A stretch of 64,000 bases of DNA from an uncultured Acidobacteriota bacterium (GTDB lineage Bacteria; Acidobacteriota; UBA6911; RPQK01; JAJDTT01). The number at the start of each line of letters is the position of its first letter. Position 1 is the stretch's first letter. Below are positions 28,178 through 37,547 of the stretch, piece by piece. Below the pieces are notes generated by a model. It made no database searches. It saw only the letters and a list, made by a program, of their open reading frames with translations, and was not told where the DNA came from. The stretch is from contig CATOST010000033.1 of assembly GCA_951812665.1 (NCBI GenBank), positions 182,816 through 246,815 on the forward strand. Reading direction: 5' to 3'. The translations under genes and the position numbers were made by a program.

Positions 28178-29020
28178 CTACAGGATGTCTTCCGTGTCCG
28201 CCGTGATGACTTGATACGCGTCGGGACGCCGATCCCGAAACATGAAGTAACGGTTGCGGACCTCGTTCACCCGGTCCAACCCGATATCTCCGTAGATGAC
28301 CGTCTCCCCGGACGCCGGGGCCTCGGCCACGATTCCGCCTTCGGGATCCACGATGATGCTCTTCCCGCCCAGAATGAAGGTGTCGCCGTCGGAAAGGTGC
28401 AGTTCCCCGACCGCATTGCAGGCCGCCAGATAGGCGCCGTTTTCGAACGCCCGGGTGATGATCATGTGTTCCCAGATCCCCCCCTCGGTGGTCGAAGCCC
28501 CAAAGGGCGCCAGGATCAGTTCCGCCCCGTTCAGGGCCAGGCAGCGGGCCGGCTCCGGCAGCAGGGTGTCGTAGCAGAGCATGGTGCCGACCCGCCATTC
28601 GCCCACCGGCGCCACAGGAAACTTGGAACCACCCCGGTAGAAGAGCTTTTCCAGGCCTCTCCGGGCGGGGACGTGGACTTTCCGGTACTTGCTGACGATC
28701 TCGCCCTTCGGATTCAGCATCATGGAGGTGTTGTAGAAGAGGCCCGGACCGTGCCGCTCATAGATGGTGGAAGCGATGTGGACTCCATGCTGCCGCGCCT
28801 TTTCCCGGACCGCCGTGGTGGCCTTTCCGGTCTCGCTGTCCGCCAGGTCATAGAAGCTGTAGTCCACCGCCAGGGGGAAGTACCCGGTGCTCCAGAACTC
28901 GGGGAGGACCAGGAGCTCGGCCCCCCCGCCCGCCGCTTCGTCGATGAAGCGGGACGCTCGGGCAATGTTCTGGTCGAGTCCGCCGATGGCGCTCTCCATC
29001 TGTATCAGCGCTAATCTCAT
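28178..29020 (-). CDS. Carbon-nitrogen hydrolase (nitrilase superfamily)
   Basis: A 280-residue nitrilase-superfamily enzyme with the full catalytic triad: Glu41 (VLPEFW), Lys114 (KYRKVHVP) and Cys149 (MLCYDTLLPE). Length and motif spacing are those of cytoplasmic amidases of the N-carbamoylputrescine amidase / omega-amidase type. It hydrolyses a C-N bond in an amide, but the substrate cannot be read from the sequence. It is the last gene of a minus-strand run after the sialidase (77-base gap) and converges with the CRTAC1 gene of module A. Confidence 0.92.
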   Translation of the reverse strand: MRLALIQMESAIGGLDQNIARASRFIDEAAGGGAELLVLPEFWSTGYFPLAVDYSFYDLADSETGKATTAVREKARQHGVHIASTIYERHGPGLFYNTSMMLNPKGEIVSKYRKVHVPARRGLEKLFYRGGSKFPVAPVGEWRVGTMLCYDTLLPEPARCLALNGAELILAPFGASTTEGGIWEHMIITRAFENGAYLAACNAVGELHLSDGDTFILGGKSIIVDPEGGIVAEAPASGETVIYGDIGLDRVNEVRNRYFMFRDRRPDAYQVITADTEDIL

Positions 29021-29097
29021 GGTTCATTCCTCCCACCCCGCCGGCCGGGAGCACCCGGCCGCGCCAAATTACGATTATCGCAGGCCCCCCGGATCAA

Positions 29098-30303
29098 CTA
29101 CGAACCCATCTTTCCGCCCGCAAGCCACTCCAGATTGAAACGGGCGAAGCTGATCCGCTCGTAGGGACTGTCGGCGCCGTTCTCGTACAGCAGGCCGACT
29201 CTGCCGTCTTCCAGCACCGTAAGACAAGAATAGGCCGACGGGCCGGGGTGGATGACTCGGGAGGCGGGCCAGGTCTCCCCCGAATCGATACTCAGCCGGA
29301 CCGTCATGTTGACCCGTGCCTTCCGGTGAGCCGGGTTCGAGAACAGAAGCCGATCCTTGCCGCCGCCGTCGGCTCCGGCGCCGTACCGGATCAAGCTGGC
29401 CTGACACCGGGGTTCGATCAGCGTCGTATCGTGTCTCAGCTCCGACCAGGTCTCACCTGCGTCCCCGGACGTGGCCACGGCACGGCACCCTTTTTCATGA
29501 TAGCTCCGCATGTTGAGCATCAGGTCCCCGCTCGCCAACTCCACCACCTGGCATTCATTGGTGGCCGGTCCGGCCCCTGACCCCAGCTTCCAGCTCTGGC
29601 CCCGGTCGTCGCTGTAGGCGACCGACGAGAAATCTCCCTGGTGGTCGGCTCCGTCCGCACGGCGAGAATAGCAGGGTAGGACGAGACGGCCACTTCTCGT
29701 CCGGATCCCCTTTCCAGGCGCCGCCATGACGGCCAGCCAGCCCTCCCGGGTGAGTTGGTGTGTGATGTCCGCGGGTTCAGACCAGGTTCGTCCATCGTCT
29801 TCGCTGACGATGGCGTGCAGCGTGATGATCCGGCCGGTTCGGTCCGGTTTAACGCCTGCGGGAAGGGTCTCGTTCGCCTGCTCCAGAGACTTGAGGTCGG
29901 GCCAGACATGATCGTAGACCACCCAGACGTTCCCCGTCTGCCCATCGACCAGCATGCAGGGGTCGCAGGCTGCCCGACGCCCGGGGAAGTCCGCGACGAC
30001 GGTCATTTCCGACCAGTTTTCGCCTTGGTCCAAGCTACGCTTCAGGACCAGATCGATGTTGTTGGGAGCATCTCCGGGTTCCTCCACCCGGGCATCGCAG
30101 AGAGCCAGCAGCGTCCCCCTCGTCGTGGTCACCAGTGCCGGAATCCGGTACTCCCGGATTCCGTCCACGCCGGCGACGAAGAGGTCCTCGCTCCGGAAAA
30201 AGGGACGGGTCCGCAAGGGCGGCGCCGGCGCGCAGAAAGGCATCCCCACGGTTGCCGCAACCCCCAGCTTGAGAAAATCCCGGCGTTGCCAGATGTTGTT
30301 CAT
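29098..30303 (-). CDS. Exo-alpha-sialidase-like (BNR/Asp-box) secreted glycosidase
   Basis: A 401-residue six-bladed propeller of the sialidase superfamily. A Tat-type leader (NIWQRRDFLKLGVAA) precedes the domain, which I start at ATG 30303. The arginine motif REYRIPALV is present, and Asp-boxes appear at SLDQGENW, SEDDGRTW, SDDRGQSW, SGDAGETW and SIDSGETW. The family releases terminal sialic acid or related sugars, but many bacterial members act on other glycans. Stop of the upstream CRTAC1 gene is 25 bases before the start, so it belongs to the TonB receptor-TPR-CRTAC1 set. Confidence 0.87.
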   Translation of the reverse strand: MNNIWQRRDFLKLGVAATVGMPFCAPAPPLRTRPFFRSEDLFVAGVDGIREYRIPALVTTTRGTLLALCDARVEEPGDAPNNIDLVLKRSLDQGENWSEMTVVADFPGRRAACDPCMLVDGQTGNVWVVYDHVWPDLKSLEQANETLPAGVKPDRTGRIITLHAIVSEDDGRTWSEPADITHQLTREGWLAVMAAPGKGIRTRSGRLVLPCYSRRADGADHQGDFSSVAYSDDRGQSWKLGSGAGPATNECQVVELASGDLMLNMRSYHEKGCRAVATSGDAGETWSELRHDTTLIEPRCQASLIRYGAGADGGGKDRLLFSNPAHRKARVNMTVRLSIDSGETWPASRVIHPGPSAYSCLTVLEDGRVGLLYENGADSPYERISFARFNLEWLAGGKMGS

Positions 30304-30327
30304 ATTGAAGTCCTCCGTCGCCGGCAA

Positions 30328-32100
30328 TCAGGGTTCGTCCGCAAGCGTCTCCTCGCGGGTCCCGATCCGATTGACCGGCTGGTCGAAGAGCCGGCGGTTG
30401 GAAGCCACTGCTCTGGACTCGTCGATGGTCAGGATCCGATTGGAAGGCAGGGACCGCAATTCCTGTTTCTGGCCGCTGGGCCATTCGATTCTCAGGAGAT
30501 CTACCGTCGAGGAGGAACCCAACCCGAGGTGCACGCGCCGGTCCTGGCTCGACAGGTAGCTGGCCGCCTGCTGGGCCTGAGTCACGACGACCCGATCGCC
30601 GATATGGGCGATGAGGCGAGCCCCGATGCCGTCCCGGTTGCTCCTGGTGCCGACAAGATCCAGTAGCAGCCAATTGTTTCGATTGCCTCCATCGTTCCGG
30701 AGCAGCTGCACGCCGGCGGCGTTGTTGGTCACCAGCGCGTCGACATCTCCGTCGTTGTCGATGTCGGCAAAGGCGGCGCCCCGCCCCACGTCCCGGACCG
30801 AAAAGCAGGCCCCCGACTCCCGCGACCGTTCCCGGAACGTGCCTTCCTGATTGTCATAGAGGAGCTTCTCCTGGGGGAAGCTGGTGTCGTCCCGGTACTC
30901 GGCGATGCGGGGGATCACGTGCCCGTTCACGGCCATCACGTCCAGGTCGGTGTCGTTGTCATAGTCGAAGAAGCGGACCCCGAACCCCACCTTCAGGAAA
31001 CTGTTCCTGCGGATGCCGGTGTGGCGCGTGACCTCCGCGAACGATCCATCCCCCGCATTGCGGAAGAGCGCGTTTCCCTCGGAGGTGAAGTTGGTGACGA
31101 TCAGGTCCAGGCGTCCGTCCCCGTCGTAGTCGCCGAAGTCCACTCCCATTCCGGCTCGGGCATGACCGTCCTCGTTGTAGGCGACGCCGGCCAGGAAACC
31201 CACCTCCTGGAAGGTGCCGTCCCCCTGGTTGTGAAAAAGGAAATCGGCCACGGTGTCGTTGGCCACGAACACATCCATCCAGCCGTCCTGATCATAGTCG
31301 GCGAAAGCGACCCCCAGAGACTTGCCGCGCGCTCCTGCAATTCCGCTGACTTCGCTCACGTCGGAGAAGGTCCCGTCGCCGTTGTTGCGGTAGAGGACGT
31401 TGGGGTCCCCCTCGAAGGCGCTGGGATGACAATAGGACCGGAATCCGCCGCCCGAGCAGGGGGGATTCACGGCGGTGTCGAAACGGACGTAGTTGCAGAC
31501 GAAGAGATCGAGAAGACCGTCCCGGTCGAAGTCGAAAAATCCGGCGCTGGTGGCCCAGTGCCCCGGGTTCCTGACTCCTGCCGAAGCGGTCCGGTCCACA
31601 AAGGTACCGTCCCCGTTGTTCACCAGCAGGACACTTCTCAGGTACCCGGTGACGTACAGGTCCGGGTCGCCGTCATTGTCATAGTCTCCCGCCGCCACCC
31701 CCATGCCGAAGAATCCCCTGAGATCGATCCCGGACCGGGCCGTGACCTCGGTGAAGGTTCCACCGCCGTCGTTTCGATACAACTGGCTGTTGGGGTCGGT
31801 GGCCGGTTTCGGCGCCGGCAAACTCGATCCGTTGACCAGAAAGATGTCCTGGTCTCCATCCCGGTCATAGTCGAGGAAAGCGGCTCCCGGTCCCGCGATC
31901 TCAGGAAAATAGAAATCCCCGGCGGCTCCGTTGAAGTGCCGGAAACGAATGCCGGCCTCGGCCGTGATATCCGTGAATTGGACCGGAGCCGCCGGCAGCC
32001 ACGTCCAAAGTGCCAGGGGCAGCAGCAGGGCCATCCGAGTCCAGAGCCGGATCGCCCTACCTCGATCCAAAGACGGAGAAGTCGTCGCCGACCCCTGCAT
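30328..32100 (-). CDS. CRTAC1 family FG-GAP/ASPIC-UnbV protein, module B
   Basis: A 590-residue homologue of the module A propeller. Calcium-binding repeats are visible as DYDRDGDQDIFLVN, DYDNDGDPDLYVTG, DFDRDGLLDLFVCN, DYDQDGWMDVFVAN, DYDGDGRLDLIVTN, DYDNDTDLDVMAVN and DIDNDGDVDALVTN. A C-terminal ASPIC/UnbV-like domain (GIGARLIAHIG, ASYLSSQDRRVHLGLG, IEWPSGQKQEL) follows, with about 30 extra residues after it. The N-terminal leader (RMALLLPLALWTWLPAAP) indicates export. Its first 44 bases overlap the end of the TPR gene, so the two are translationally linked. Confidence 0.92.
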   Translation of the reverse strand: MQGSATTSPSLDRGRAIRLWTRMALLLPLALWTWLPAAPVQFTDITAEAGIRFRHFNGAAGDFYFPEIAGPGAAFLDYDRDGDQDIFLVNGSSLPAPKPATDPNSQLYRNDGGGTFTEVTARSGIDLRGFFGMGVAAGDYDNDGDPDLYVTGYLRSVLLVNNGDGTFVDRTASAGVRNPGHWATSAGFFDFDRDGLLDLFVCNYVRFDTAVNPPCSGGGFRSYCHPSAFEGDPNVLYRNNGDGTFSDVSEVSGIAGARGKSLGVAFADYDQDGWMDVFVANDTVADFLFHNQGDGTFQEVGFLAGVAYNEDGHARAGMGVDFGDYDGDGRLDLIVTNFTSEGNALFRNAGDGSFAEVTRHTGIRRNSFLKVGFGVRFFDYDNDTDLDVMAVNGHVIPRIAEYRDDTSFPQEKLLYDNQEGTFRERSRESGACFSVRDVGRGAAFADIDNDGDVDALVTNNAAGVQLLRNDGGNRNNWLLLDLVGTRSNRDGIGARLIAHIGDRVVVTQAQQAASYLSSQDRRVHLGLGSSSTVDLLRIEWPSGQKQELRSLPSNRILTIDESRAVASNRRLFDQPVNRIGTREETLADEP

Positions 32101-33448
32101 AGATGTGGAATCTTTCCTTCCGCGAACGCTCCTGCTGCAACTCCAGCCGCTTGAATTCCCGGAGCAGCCGTTGAGTCTCCATCCTGCGGCCCAGCTTGGC
32201 GTTGACCTGCGCCGCCTTGTAGTGTGCGGAAATGTGATCTTCTTGCAAAGTCAGCACCCGATTCAGGAGAGTCAGGCTACCCGGGTAGTCACCCTCCTGG
32301 AAGCGGATGAGGGCCTGGTAGTAGAGGGTCTCCACCCGGTCCGGCTCCCGCCGGCGAACCTGCTCGAAGTAGGGTTCGGCCTCCGCCTCGAGTCCCTGCT
32401 TGTAGAGACTGACACCGAGGTGATGTGCCGCGTCGGTGGAATCCGGGTCCAATCCAAGCACTCTGCGAAGCTCGGCCGCGGCTTCGTCGAAGCGCCCTTG
32501 CATTCCATAGGCGAGTGCCAGGTGAAGGTACCCCTGGGGATCCCGGGGACGATACCGAATGGACTCCCGGAACGAGTTGATGGCCTGGTTGACCTTGCGC
32601 GCCAGACCGTAGCCGATCCCCATGGAACTGACGACTTCGGGATCTCGTCCCCCACGCTCCGCCGCTTCCCTGAGAACCGTGACGGCGTCGGCATAGCGGC
32701 CGCTGTCCAACAGCATCAGCCCCAGGGCATGGAGTCCTTCCCCGTCGTGCGCGACGAGCCGGCGCAGCCGGCGGGTCGTTACCGCAGCCTCCGGCTCCCT
32801 ACCCAACTTGAACTGCGTCTTGGCCAGATGAAGGAGCAGTTCCGGGTCGTCAGGCGCCTGACGCAGGGCTCGGACGGTGGTCTCCCGGGCGGCTTCAATG
32901 TCACCCGCGTCAGAGAGCACATTGGCCACTCCCTTTAACGAAGGGAGATGGGCCGGATTCCAATGGAGCACCCGCTCAAAGTGGCGGCGGGCCTCCTGGA
33001 GACGACCGGTCTTGGCGTAGAGGCGCGCCAAGTTGCTTCGAGCATCGATGAAATCATCGCGGAGGCTCACGGCCCGCTCGAAGTATTCGATGGACCGGTC
33101 CGGCCGGCCTCGCAGGTCGGCGACGATCCCGGCCACGTTCAATGCCTGCGGTATGTCGGGGAAGTCGGCGAGTAGCGCCCGGATCTTCTCGTCGGCTCCG
33201 GCATAGTCCCCCGACTCCAGCAAGGCGATGGCACTCCGATAGAGCGCCTGCGCCTGATCCCGATCCTGTCCCGGGAGGATGGACCCGGCGCCGAGCACGA
33301 GAAAGAGAAGCGCTACCAACGTGGAGGCATTTCCACACCTGCCCGTAACGCCGGCAGGGGAGTCATCCGTCTGGGGCTCGGGATTCGGAATCGGCCTGAA
33401 GCCTGAGTTTCGGAAACAGACGTCCGGGGAAGGAATAAAGTCTTTCAA
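32057..33448 (-). CDS. Tetratricopeptide-repeat protein, module B
   Basis: A 463-residue TPR protein with an N-terminal hydrophobic stretch (NASTLVALLFLVLGAGSILP, about 39-58) after a polar leader, implying export or membrane anchoring. Some ten helix-turn-helix repeats follow (GDYAGADEKIRALLADFPDI, GRPDRSIEYFERAVSLRDDF, GRLQEARRHFERVLHWNPAH, GRFDEAAAELRRVLGLDPDS and others). It overlaps the CRTAC1 gene by 44 bases and lies 90 bases after the large TonB receptor, on the same strand. Same partner type as module A, but longer and only loosely similar, so the two modules look like paralogous or convergently assembled units. Confidence 0.85.
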   Translation of the reverse strand: MKDFIPSPDVCFRNSGFRPIPNPEPQTDDSPAGVTGRCGNASTLVALLFLVLGAGSILPGQDRDQAQALYRSAIALLESGDYAGADEKIRALLADFPDIPQALNVAGIVADLRGRPDRSIEYFERAVSLRDDFIDARSNLARLYAKTGRLQEARRHFERVLHWNPAHLPSLKGVANVLSDAGDIEAARETTVRALRQAPDDPELLLHLAKTQFKLGREPEAAVTTRRLRRLVAHDGEGLHALGLMLLDSGRYADAVTVLREAAERGGRDPEVVSSMGIGYGLARKVNQAINSFRESIRYRPRDPQGYLHLALAYGMQGRFDEAAAELRRVLGLDPDSTDAAHHLGVSLYKQGLEAEAEPYFEQVRRREPDRVETLYYQALIRFQEGDYPGSLTLLNRVLTLQEDHISAHYKAAQVNAKLGRRMETQRLLREFKRLELQQERSRKERFHIYAGVGDDFSVFGSR

Positions 33449-33538
33449 AAGGCTCTATCCCTTTTCACAGGCGGTCTTGTCGAATCCGGATCTATCGGAA
33501 ACGCGGGTGAGGGGACCGAGGCCCCTCACCCGCACCAT

Positions 33539-36500
33539 TCAGAATGAAAATCTCAGTCCAAACTGGAAGATCCGTCCGGGCAGGGCGCTCGAAACCACGC
33601 CGAAACTGGCTCGCTCCAGTCGACTTCCCGGTTTGCCGAAGTTCACGTTGTTGAAGAAATTGAAGGAGTCGAACCGAAGCTGGAACTTGGCCTGCTCGTT
33701 GAATTGAGGAACGTAGAAGTTCTTGGCCACGGAGAAATCGAAGTTGATGTAGCCGTCGGTATCCAGAAAATGGACGCCGCTGTTGCCGAAGGTGCCCAGC
33801 GCCGGCATTTGAAAACACCTGGTGCTGAACCATTGGTTGATGGCCCCTCCCCCGTTTCCGTCGCAGGTGCGATCGGGCCGCTTGTTGGTGGCGATCTGCT
33901 CGGTGTTGGAAGGATCGAACGAGGTCGTGGGATGGAAGCCGAAACCGCTCTGCAGGCTGCCGATCCCCGAGAGCTGCCATCCCCCGAAGAGGGTTCGAGG
34001 CACAGCACTCAGATTCTGCATTTTGGGCGTCTCGTAGATGAAACTGGTGACGAAGCGCTGGCGCACGTCGAAGGTGCTGCGGCCCTTGTCCGGCTTGCCC
34101 GGCACGTAGGCCCGGGCCCCCTTGTTGTCGAAGGAGTCCCAGTCCAGCGACTTGGAGTAGGTATAGGCGGCGGTGAAGCTCAAGCCGCGACTCATCCGCT
34201 TGCGCAGGCTGGTCTCCAATCCGTGATAGTAGGCTTGGCCTTCGCCCTGGTCGGTCAGGATCCAGGCGTAGTTCTTGAAGGGCCGCTTGGCGATCCGGCA
34301 TTCGCTCCCGCATTCCGGCTGCTGCGGACTGCGAAGGACGTTGATGTTGCGGCGCTTGGACATGTGAATGCCGTGGGAGCCGACGTAGGCGATCTCGGTG
34401 AACAGGTCGGAGCCCCAGGTCTTCTGCATGCTCAGCGTCCAGACCTGCTGGTAGGGATCCCGCCGCTGGGTCTCGCTGTTCATGATGAAGAAGACGTTGG
34501 GACCCATGATGGAGGTCGCCTCGATAGCCGGCGGGTCCGGAAGTTGCCCCGTGGTGCTCAGGGTGGGCGACAGGAGGTCACTGAGGTAATTCTGTCCGAC
34601 CCCGACACTGGGTCCGATGGAGTCCCAGCCTCGATCGTTGCCCGGCACGTCATCGTAGAAGACGCCGAAGCTGCTGCGGATGGCGAGATCGTCGCGCCCG
34701 CCCGGAGTCCAGGCAAAACCGATCCGCGGCGCGAAGTCATTGCCGTCGATGTCCACCAGTCTCGGCTTGTCCGGCGTGGCCTGGATCGTGCGTCCGTCAC
34801 CCTCCTGAATGAAAAGCATGATGAGGTGGTCTTCGTCGGTCTCCCAGGGGTAGACCTGATACCTCATGCCCAGGGAGAGAGTGAAATTCTGCGCCAGCTT
34901 GATGTCATCCTGAATGAAGCCGTTGTACCAGAAGGCATGCTTCTTGACCGGGCTCTGGTAGTTGACCCCGTCGATGCTGCTGGGATGCCCCAACAGAAAG
35001 TCGGCGAAATTGTTTCCGCTGAAGTTGTTGTTGAAGTTGAATCTCCCGGCGTGGCCGCTCACGATGGCCAGATCCTGGCGCTTTCTTCGCACCTCGGCGC
35101 CCAGCATGACCTGATGCTTGCCTTCGATCCAGTTCACGTTGACCAGGTAGTGCTGATCCTTCTGCACCGGCTCTTCGCAGTTGTTGCTCCAGGTCCCGAA
35201 GCCACCCACTCCGCCGATGCCCAGGGACAGGACGCGGTTGCACACGGGAACCGCGTTGATGTTGTTGACGCCGAAGACCTGACCCCAATCGGTCTCCGTG
35301 TCCTGGGACCGGCCGGCAGCGGAGAAATCCACCCGGTTGAGGCCTCCCTTGAGGTTGAGGGTCAGTGCCGGACCGAAGACGTGGACCCAATCGATCACCA
35401 TGTTGTCGGCGTGCAACGGGCGCGTCGAGTCCTCCCGGATGATTCGGTCCTCCAACCGGTCCGACCGGCTGTAGGAGTAGCGGCCAAAGAACTTGTCGTT
35501 TTCGGAGGCCGCGTAGTCGAAGCGCACCAGCATCTTGTTTTCGTCCACTACAGTCAGCGTGGGGCCGATGTAGTTCAGCGCTGCACCCGGATGGGTGGGA
35601 CCCGGAATGAATCCCCTTTCCATCCAGGTCTGAGCGAAACCGTCGAATCGAGAAGTCGGAATCTGGTTGTTGTTGAAGGGGGTTCCCGTCATGGGGTCGA
35701 CCAGTTGGGTGCCGGGGAGGAGGTCGGAGAAGTCTCCGTTAAACCATCCGGCATTGGGAACGCTCCCTCTCCCGGTCCCGGACTCCCGGCCACGGATCCC
35801 CTCATAACTTCCATACCAGAACAACCGGTCGGAGAGAATCGGGCCACCCACCTCGAAACCGTATTGGTTGCGCAGGGTCTCCGGGCTGCCCACGTCGAAG
35901 AAGCTGCGGGCATTGGTGTTGTCGTTCTGGTGCGCCTCCCAGAGCGTGCCGTGAATTTCGTTGGTGCCCGATTTGGTCACCACGTTGATGACGGCGGCAT
36001 TGTCGTAGTTGCCGGCGAAGTAACCCTTCTGGACCTTGAACTCCCGAAGCGTCTCCACCGCCGGCACCGTGGCCACCAGACCGATATAGAACTCCTTGCT
36101 GGGAATTCCATCGAAGAGGACGTTGGTCGACACGTGCCTCTGGCCCGAGATGGCCACCTGCAGGTTGCTCCGGTTGGCGTAGGAAGAACCGAATTCTCCG
36201 GTGGGAAGCTCGGGCGTCACTCCGGCGGTAATGCTGGCCAGGGTCATGAAATTCTTCTCGCCCGAAGGAAGCTCGAGAATCTCCGTCTCACTGACCACTT
36301 CACCCAGTGAAGGCTCCTCCGACTCGACGACGTTCCGGGACGCCTCCACCGTCACCTGCTCGGCGATGGCGCCCACGTCGAGGGCCACGTCGCGTCTCAC
36401 CACGCTGTCCACCCGGACCTCGATTCCACTGATCACCGTGGTCTTGAAACCGGGAAGGGCGGCCGTGAGATCGTAGACGCCGGGGGGAAGGTTGGGGATT

Positions 36501-36709
36501 CGATAGAGTCCCTGGTCATTGACCACCGCCACCGAATCCACGCCCGTGGCCGTATTCGTGGCCGTGACCTCCGCTCCGGGAAGCACGGCACCTGAAGTGT
36601 CGGCCACGTTGCCGGTGATGGTGCCCGAAATCTGCTGTCCCAGGACACCGGCGGAGGCCATCAACACCAAAGTTGCCGCCAGAACGAGTTGCGAGGTTTT
36701 CCTTGTCAT
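33539..36709 (-). CDS. Oar-like TonB-dependent receptor with N-terminal carboxypeptidase-regulatory domain
   Basis: A 1056-residue outer-membrane protein. I start at ATG 36709, giving a clear signal peptide (LVLAATLVLMASAGVLG). Residues about 27-110 are a carboxypeptidase-regulatory Ig-like domain (ISGTITGNVADTSGAVLPGA, GLYRIPNLPPGVYDLTAALP). The plug follows (LFDGIPSKEF, AVINVVTKSGTNEIHGTLWE), then a very large barrel ending in GLRFSF with a C-terminal Phe. This Oar/CarboxypepD-reg TonB architecture is a hallmark of Acidobacteria. Substrate unknown; glycans or peptides are likely. TPR, CRTAC1 and sialidase genes follow on the same strand, suggesting a surface capture and degradation locus. 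Confidence 0.92.
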   Translation of the reverse strand: MTRKTSQLVLAATLVLMASAGVLGQQISGTITGNVADTSGAVLPGAEVTATNTATGVDSVAVVNDQGLYRIPNLPPGVYDLTAALPGFKTTVISGIEVRVDSVVRRDVALDVGAIAEQVTVEASRNVVESEEPSLGEVVSETEILELPSGEKNFMTLASITAGVTPELPTGEFGSSYANRSNLQVAISGQRHVSTNVLFDGIPSKEFYIGLVATVPAVETLREFKVQKGYFAGNYDNAAVINVVTKSGTNEIHGTLWEAHQNDNTNARSFFDVGSPETLRNQYGFEVGGPILSDRLFWYGSYEGIRGRESGTGRGSVPNAGWFNGDFSDLLPGTQLVDPMTGTPFNNNQIPTSRFDGFAQTWMERGFIPGPTHPGAALNYIGPTLTVVDENKMLVRFDYAASENDKFFGRYSYSRSDRLEDRIIREDSTRPLHADNMVIDWVHVFGPALTLNLKGGLNRVDFSAAGRSQDTETDWGQVFGVNNINAVPVCNRVLSLGIGGVGGFGTWSNNCEEPVQKDQHYLVNVNWIEGKHQVMLGAEVRRKRQDLAIVSGHAGRFNFNNNFSGNNFADFLLGHPSSIDGVNYQSPVKKHAFWYNGFIQDDIKLAQNFTLSLGMRYQVYPWETDEDHLIMLFIQEGDGRTIQATPDKPRLVDIDGNDFAPRIGFAWTPGGRDDLAIRSSFGVFYDDVPGNDRGWDSIGPSVGVGQNYLSDLLSPTLSTTGQLPDPPAIEATSIMGPNVFFIMNSETQRRDPYQQVWTLSMQKTWGSDLFTEIAYVGSHGIHMSKRRNINVLRSPQQPECGSECRIAKRPFKNYAWILTDQGEGQAYYHGLETSLRKRMSRGLSFTAAYTYSKSLDWDSFDNKGARAYVPGKPDKGRSTFDVRQRFVTSFIYETPKMQNLSAVPRTLFGGWQLSGIGSLQSGFGFHPTTSFDPSNTEQIATNKRPDRTCDGNGGGAINQWFSTRCFQMPALGTFGNSGVHFLDTDGYINFDFSVAKNFYVPQFNEQAKFQLRFDSFNFFNNVNFGKPGSRLERASFGVVSSALPGRIFQFGLRFSF

Positions 36710-37027
36710 AGATCCGTGTCTCCACCAAGACGAGTCATATTGGGGGCGCATGGAGGGCGTTTCCCCGAGCAGTTCAGGCAGCCAGAGAAAACTGGAAATC
36801 AGAGAAAACTGGAAACCTAAAAAAAAGAACTGAAGGCATTTTGGGTGCGCCCAGGAACCATTGTCAAGACAACGGGACATTTTCGTTCGGAACCGCTGCC
36901 GGTACGCTATGTCCATGCTGCCGGACAGGTCCGTGAGTCCATACTCATGGAGTTATTCGGTAACCGATGGACAACTCTCGAAAGAAGCCACAGAATCCAG
37001 AAATCCCAGGGGGCGAGTCCATCCAAG
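36710..37027. other. Divergent intergenic region between the Oar-like receptor and GGCT genes
   Basis: It should hold promoters for both neighbours. I see a short AT-rich, purine-rich stretch (about 36775-36840, AACTGGAAACC-type half repeats: GAAAACTGGAAATCAGAG and GAAAACTGGAAACC) but no confident -35/-10 pair or operator. Open frames extending from both genes into it are not protein-like. Confidence 0.35.
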
Positions 37028-37543
37028 ATGTTGAAACTCTTCGTCTACGGCACCCTCAAGCGGGGCTATGAGAACCACAATCGCTTCTGCCGGGGAGCGT
37101 TGGAGATCCGGGAGGCGCAAGTTCGCGGCCGCCTTTACGACGGACCTAGCTTCCCGGTTCTCGAGGTGCGCGGCGAGGATGTCCTGGCCTGCGGAACCAC
37201 GGATCCCCTCGCCGACGTGGATACGCAGGATCGCCTTTCCGGCCGGGTCGGAAAGTATCCGCGACCGGTTCCGGAAGGCACCAGAACGGGGGCCTGGGGG
37301 GCCGTGTACGGGGAACTCCTCACCTTCGACGACCCGGAATCCCGGTTGCCGGCCATTGACCGACTGGAGGGCTTCCGTCCGGATGGTCCCAGCCTCTACC
37401 GGCGGGTCCTGGTGCCGGCGACGGTGGGCGATGGGCACGAGCTCGCCTGGGTCTACACCCTCGAAGCCCCACACATCAAACACCGCCGGATCGTATCCGG
37501 CTGCTGGCCCCAGCACCCGGAGGGGTCGGAGGCAGTGCGCTGA
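37028..37543 (+). CDS. Gamma-glutamylcyclotransferase-like (GGCT/AIG2-fold) protein
   Basis: A 171-residue protein starting at the ATG at 37028. It has the family substrate-loop signature LFVYGTLKRG (Tyr7-Gly8-Thr9-Leu10) and the beta-barrel segments GRLYDGPSFPVL, GAVYGELLTFDD, LPAIDRLEGFRPDGPSLYRR and AWVYTLEAP. Members cyclise gamma-glutamyl amines or amino acids to 5-oxoproline; many bacterial homologues are uncharacterised. It is slightly longer than the compact family form, mainly because of an insert (about 55-85). It converges on the PhyH gene with only four bases between the stop codons. Confidence 0.85.
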   Translation: MLKLFVYGTLKRGYENHNRFCRGALEIREAQVRGRLYDGPSFPVLEVRGEDVLACGTTDPLADVDTQDRLSGRVGKYPRPVPEGTRTGAWGAVYGELLTFDDPESRLPAIDRLEGFRPDGPSLYRRVLVPATVGDGHELAWVYTLEAPHIKHRRIVSGCWPQHPEGSEAVR

Positions 37544-37547
37544 CCTC

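Noticed and set aside
33704..36310. An 868-codon open frame on the plus strand
   Set aside because: It runs antisense to the Oar-like TonB receptor, has no recognisable motif and has Gly/Val/Glu-biased shadow composition typical of GC-rich antisense frames.
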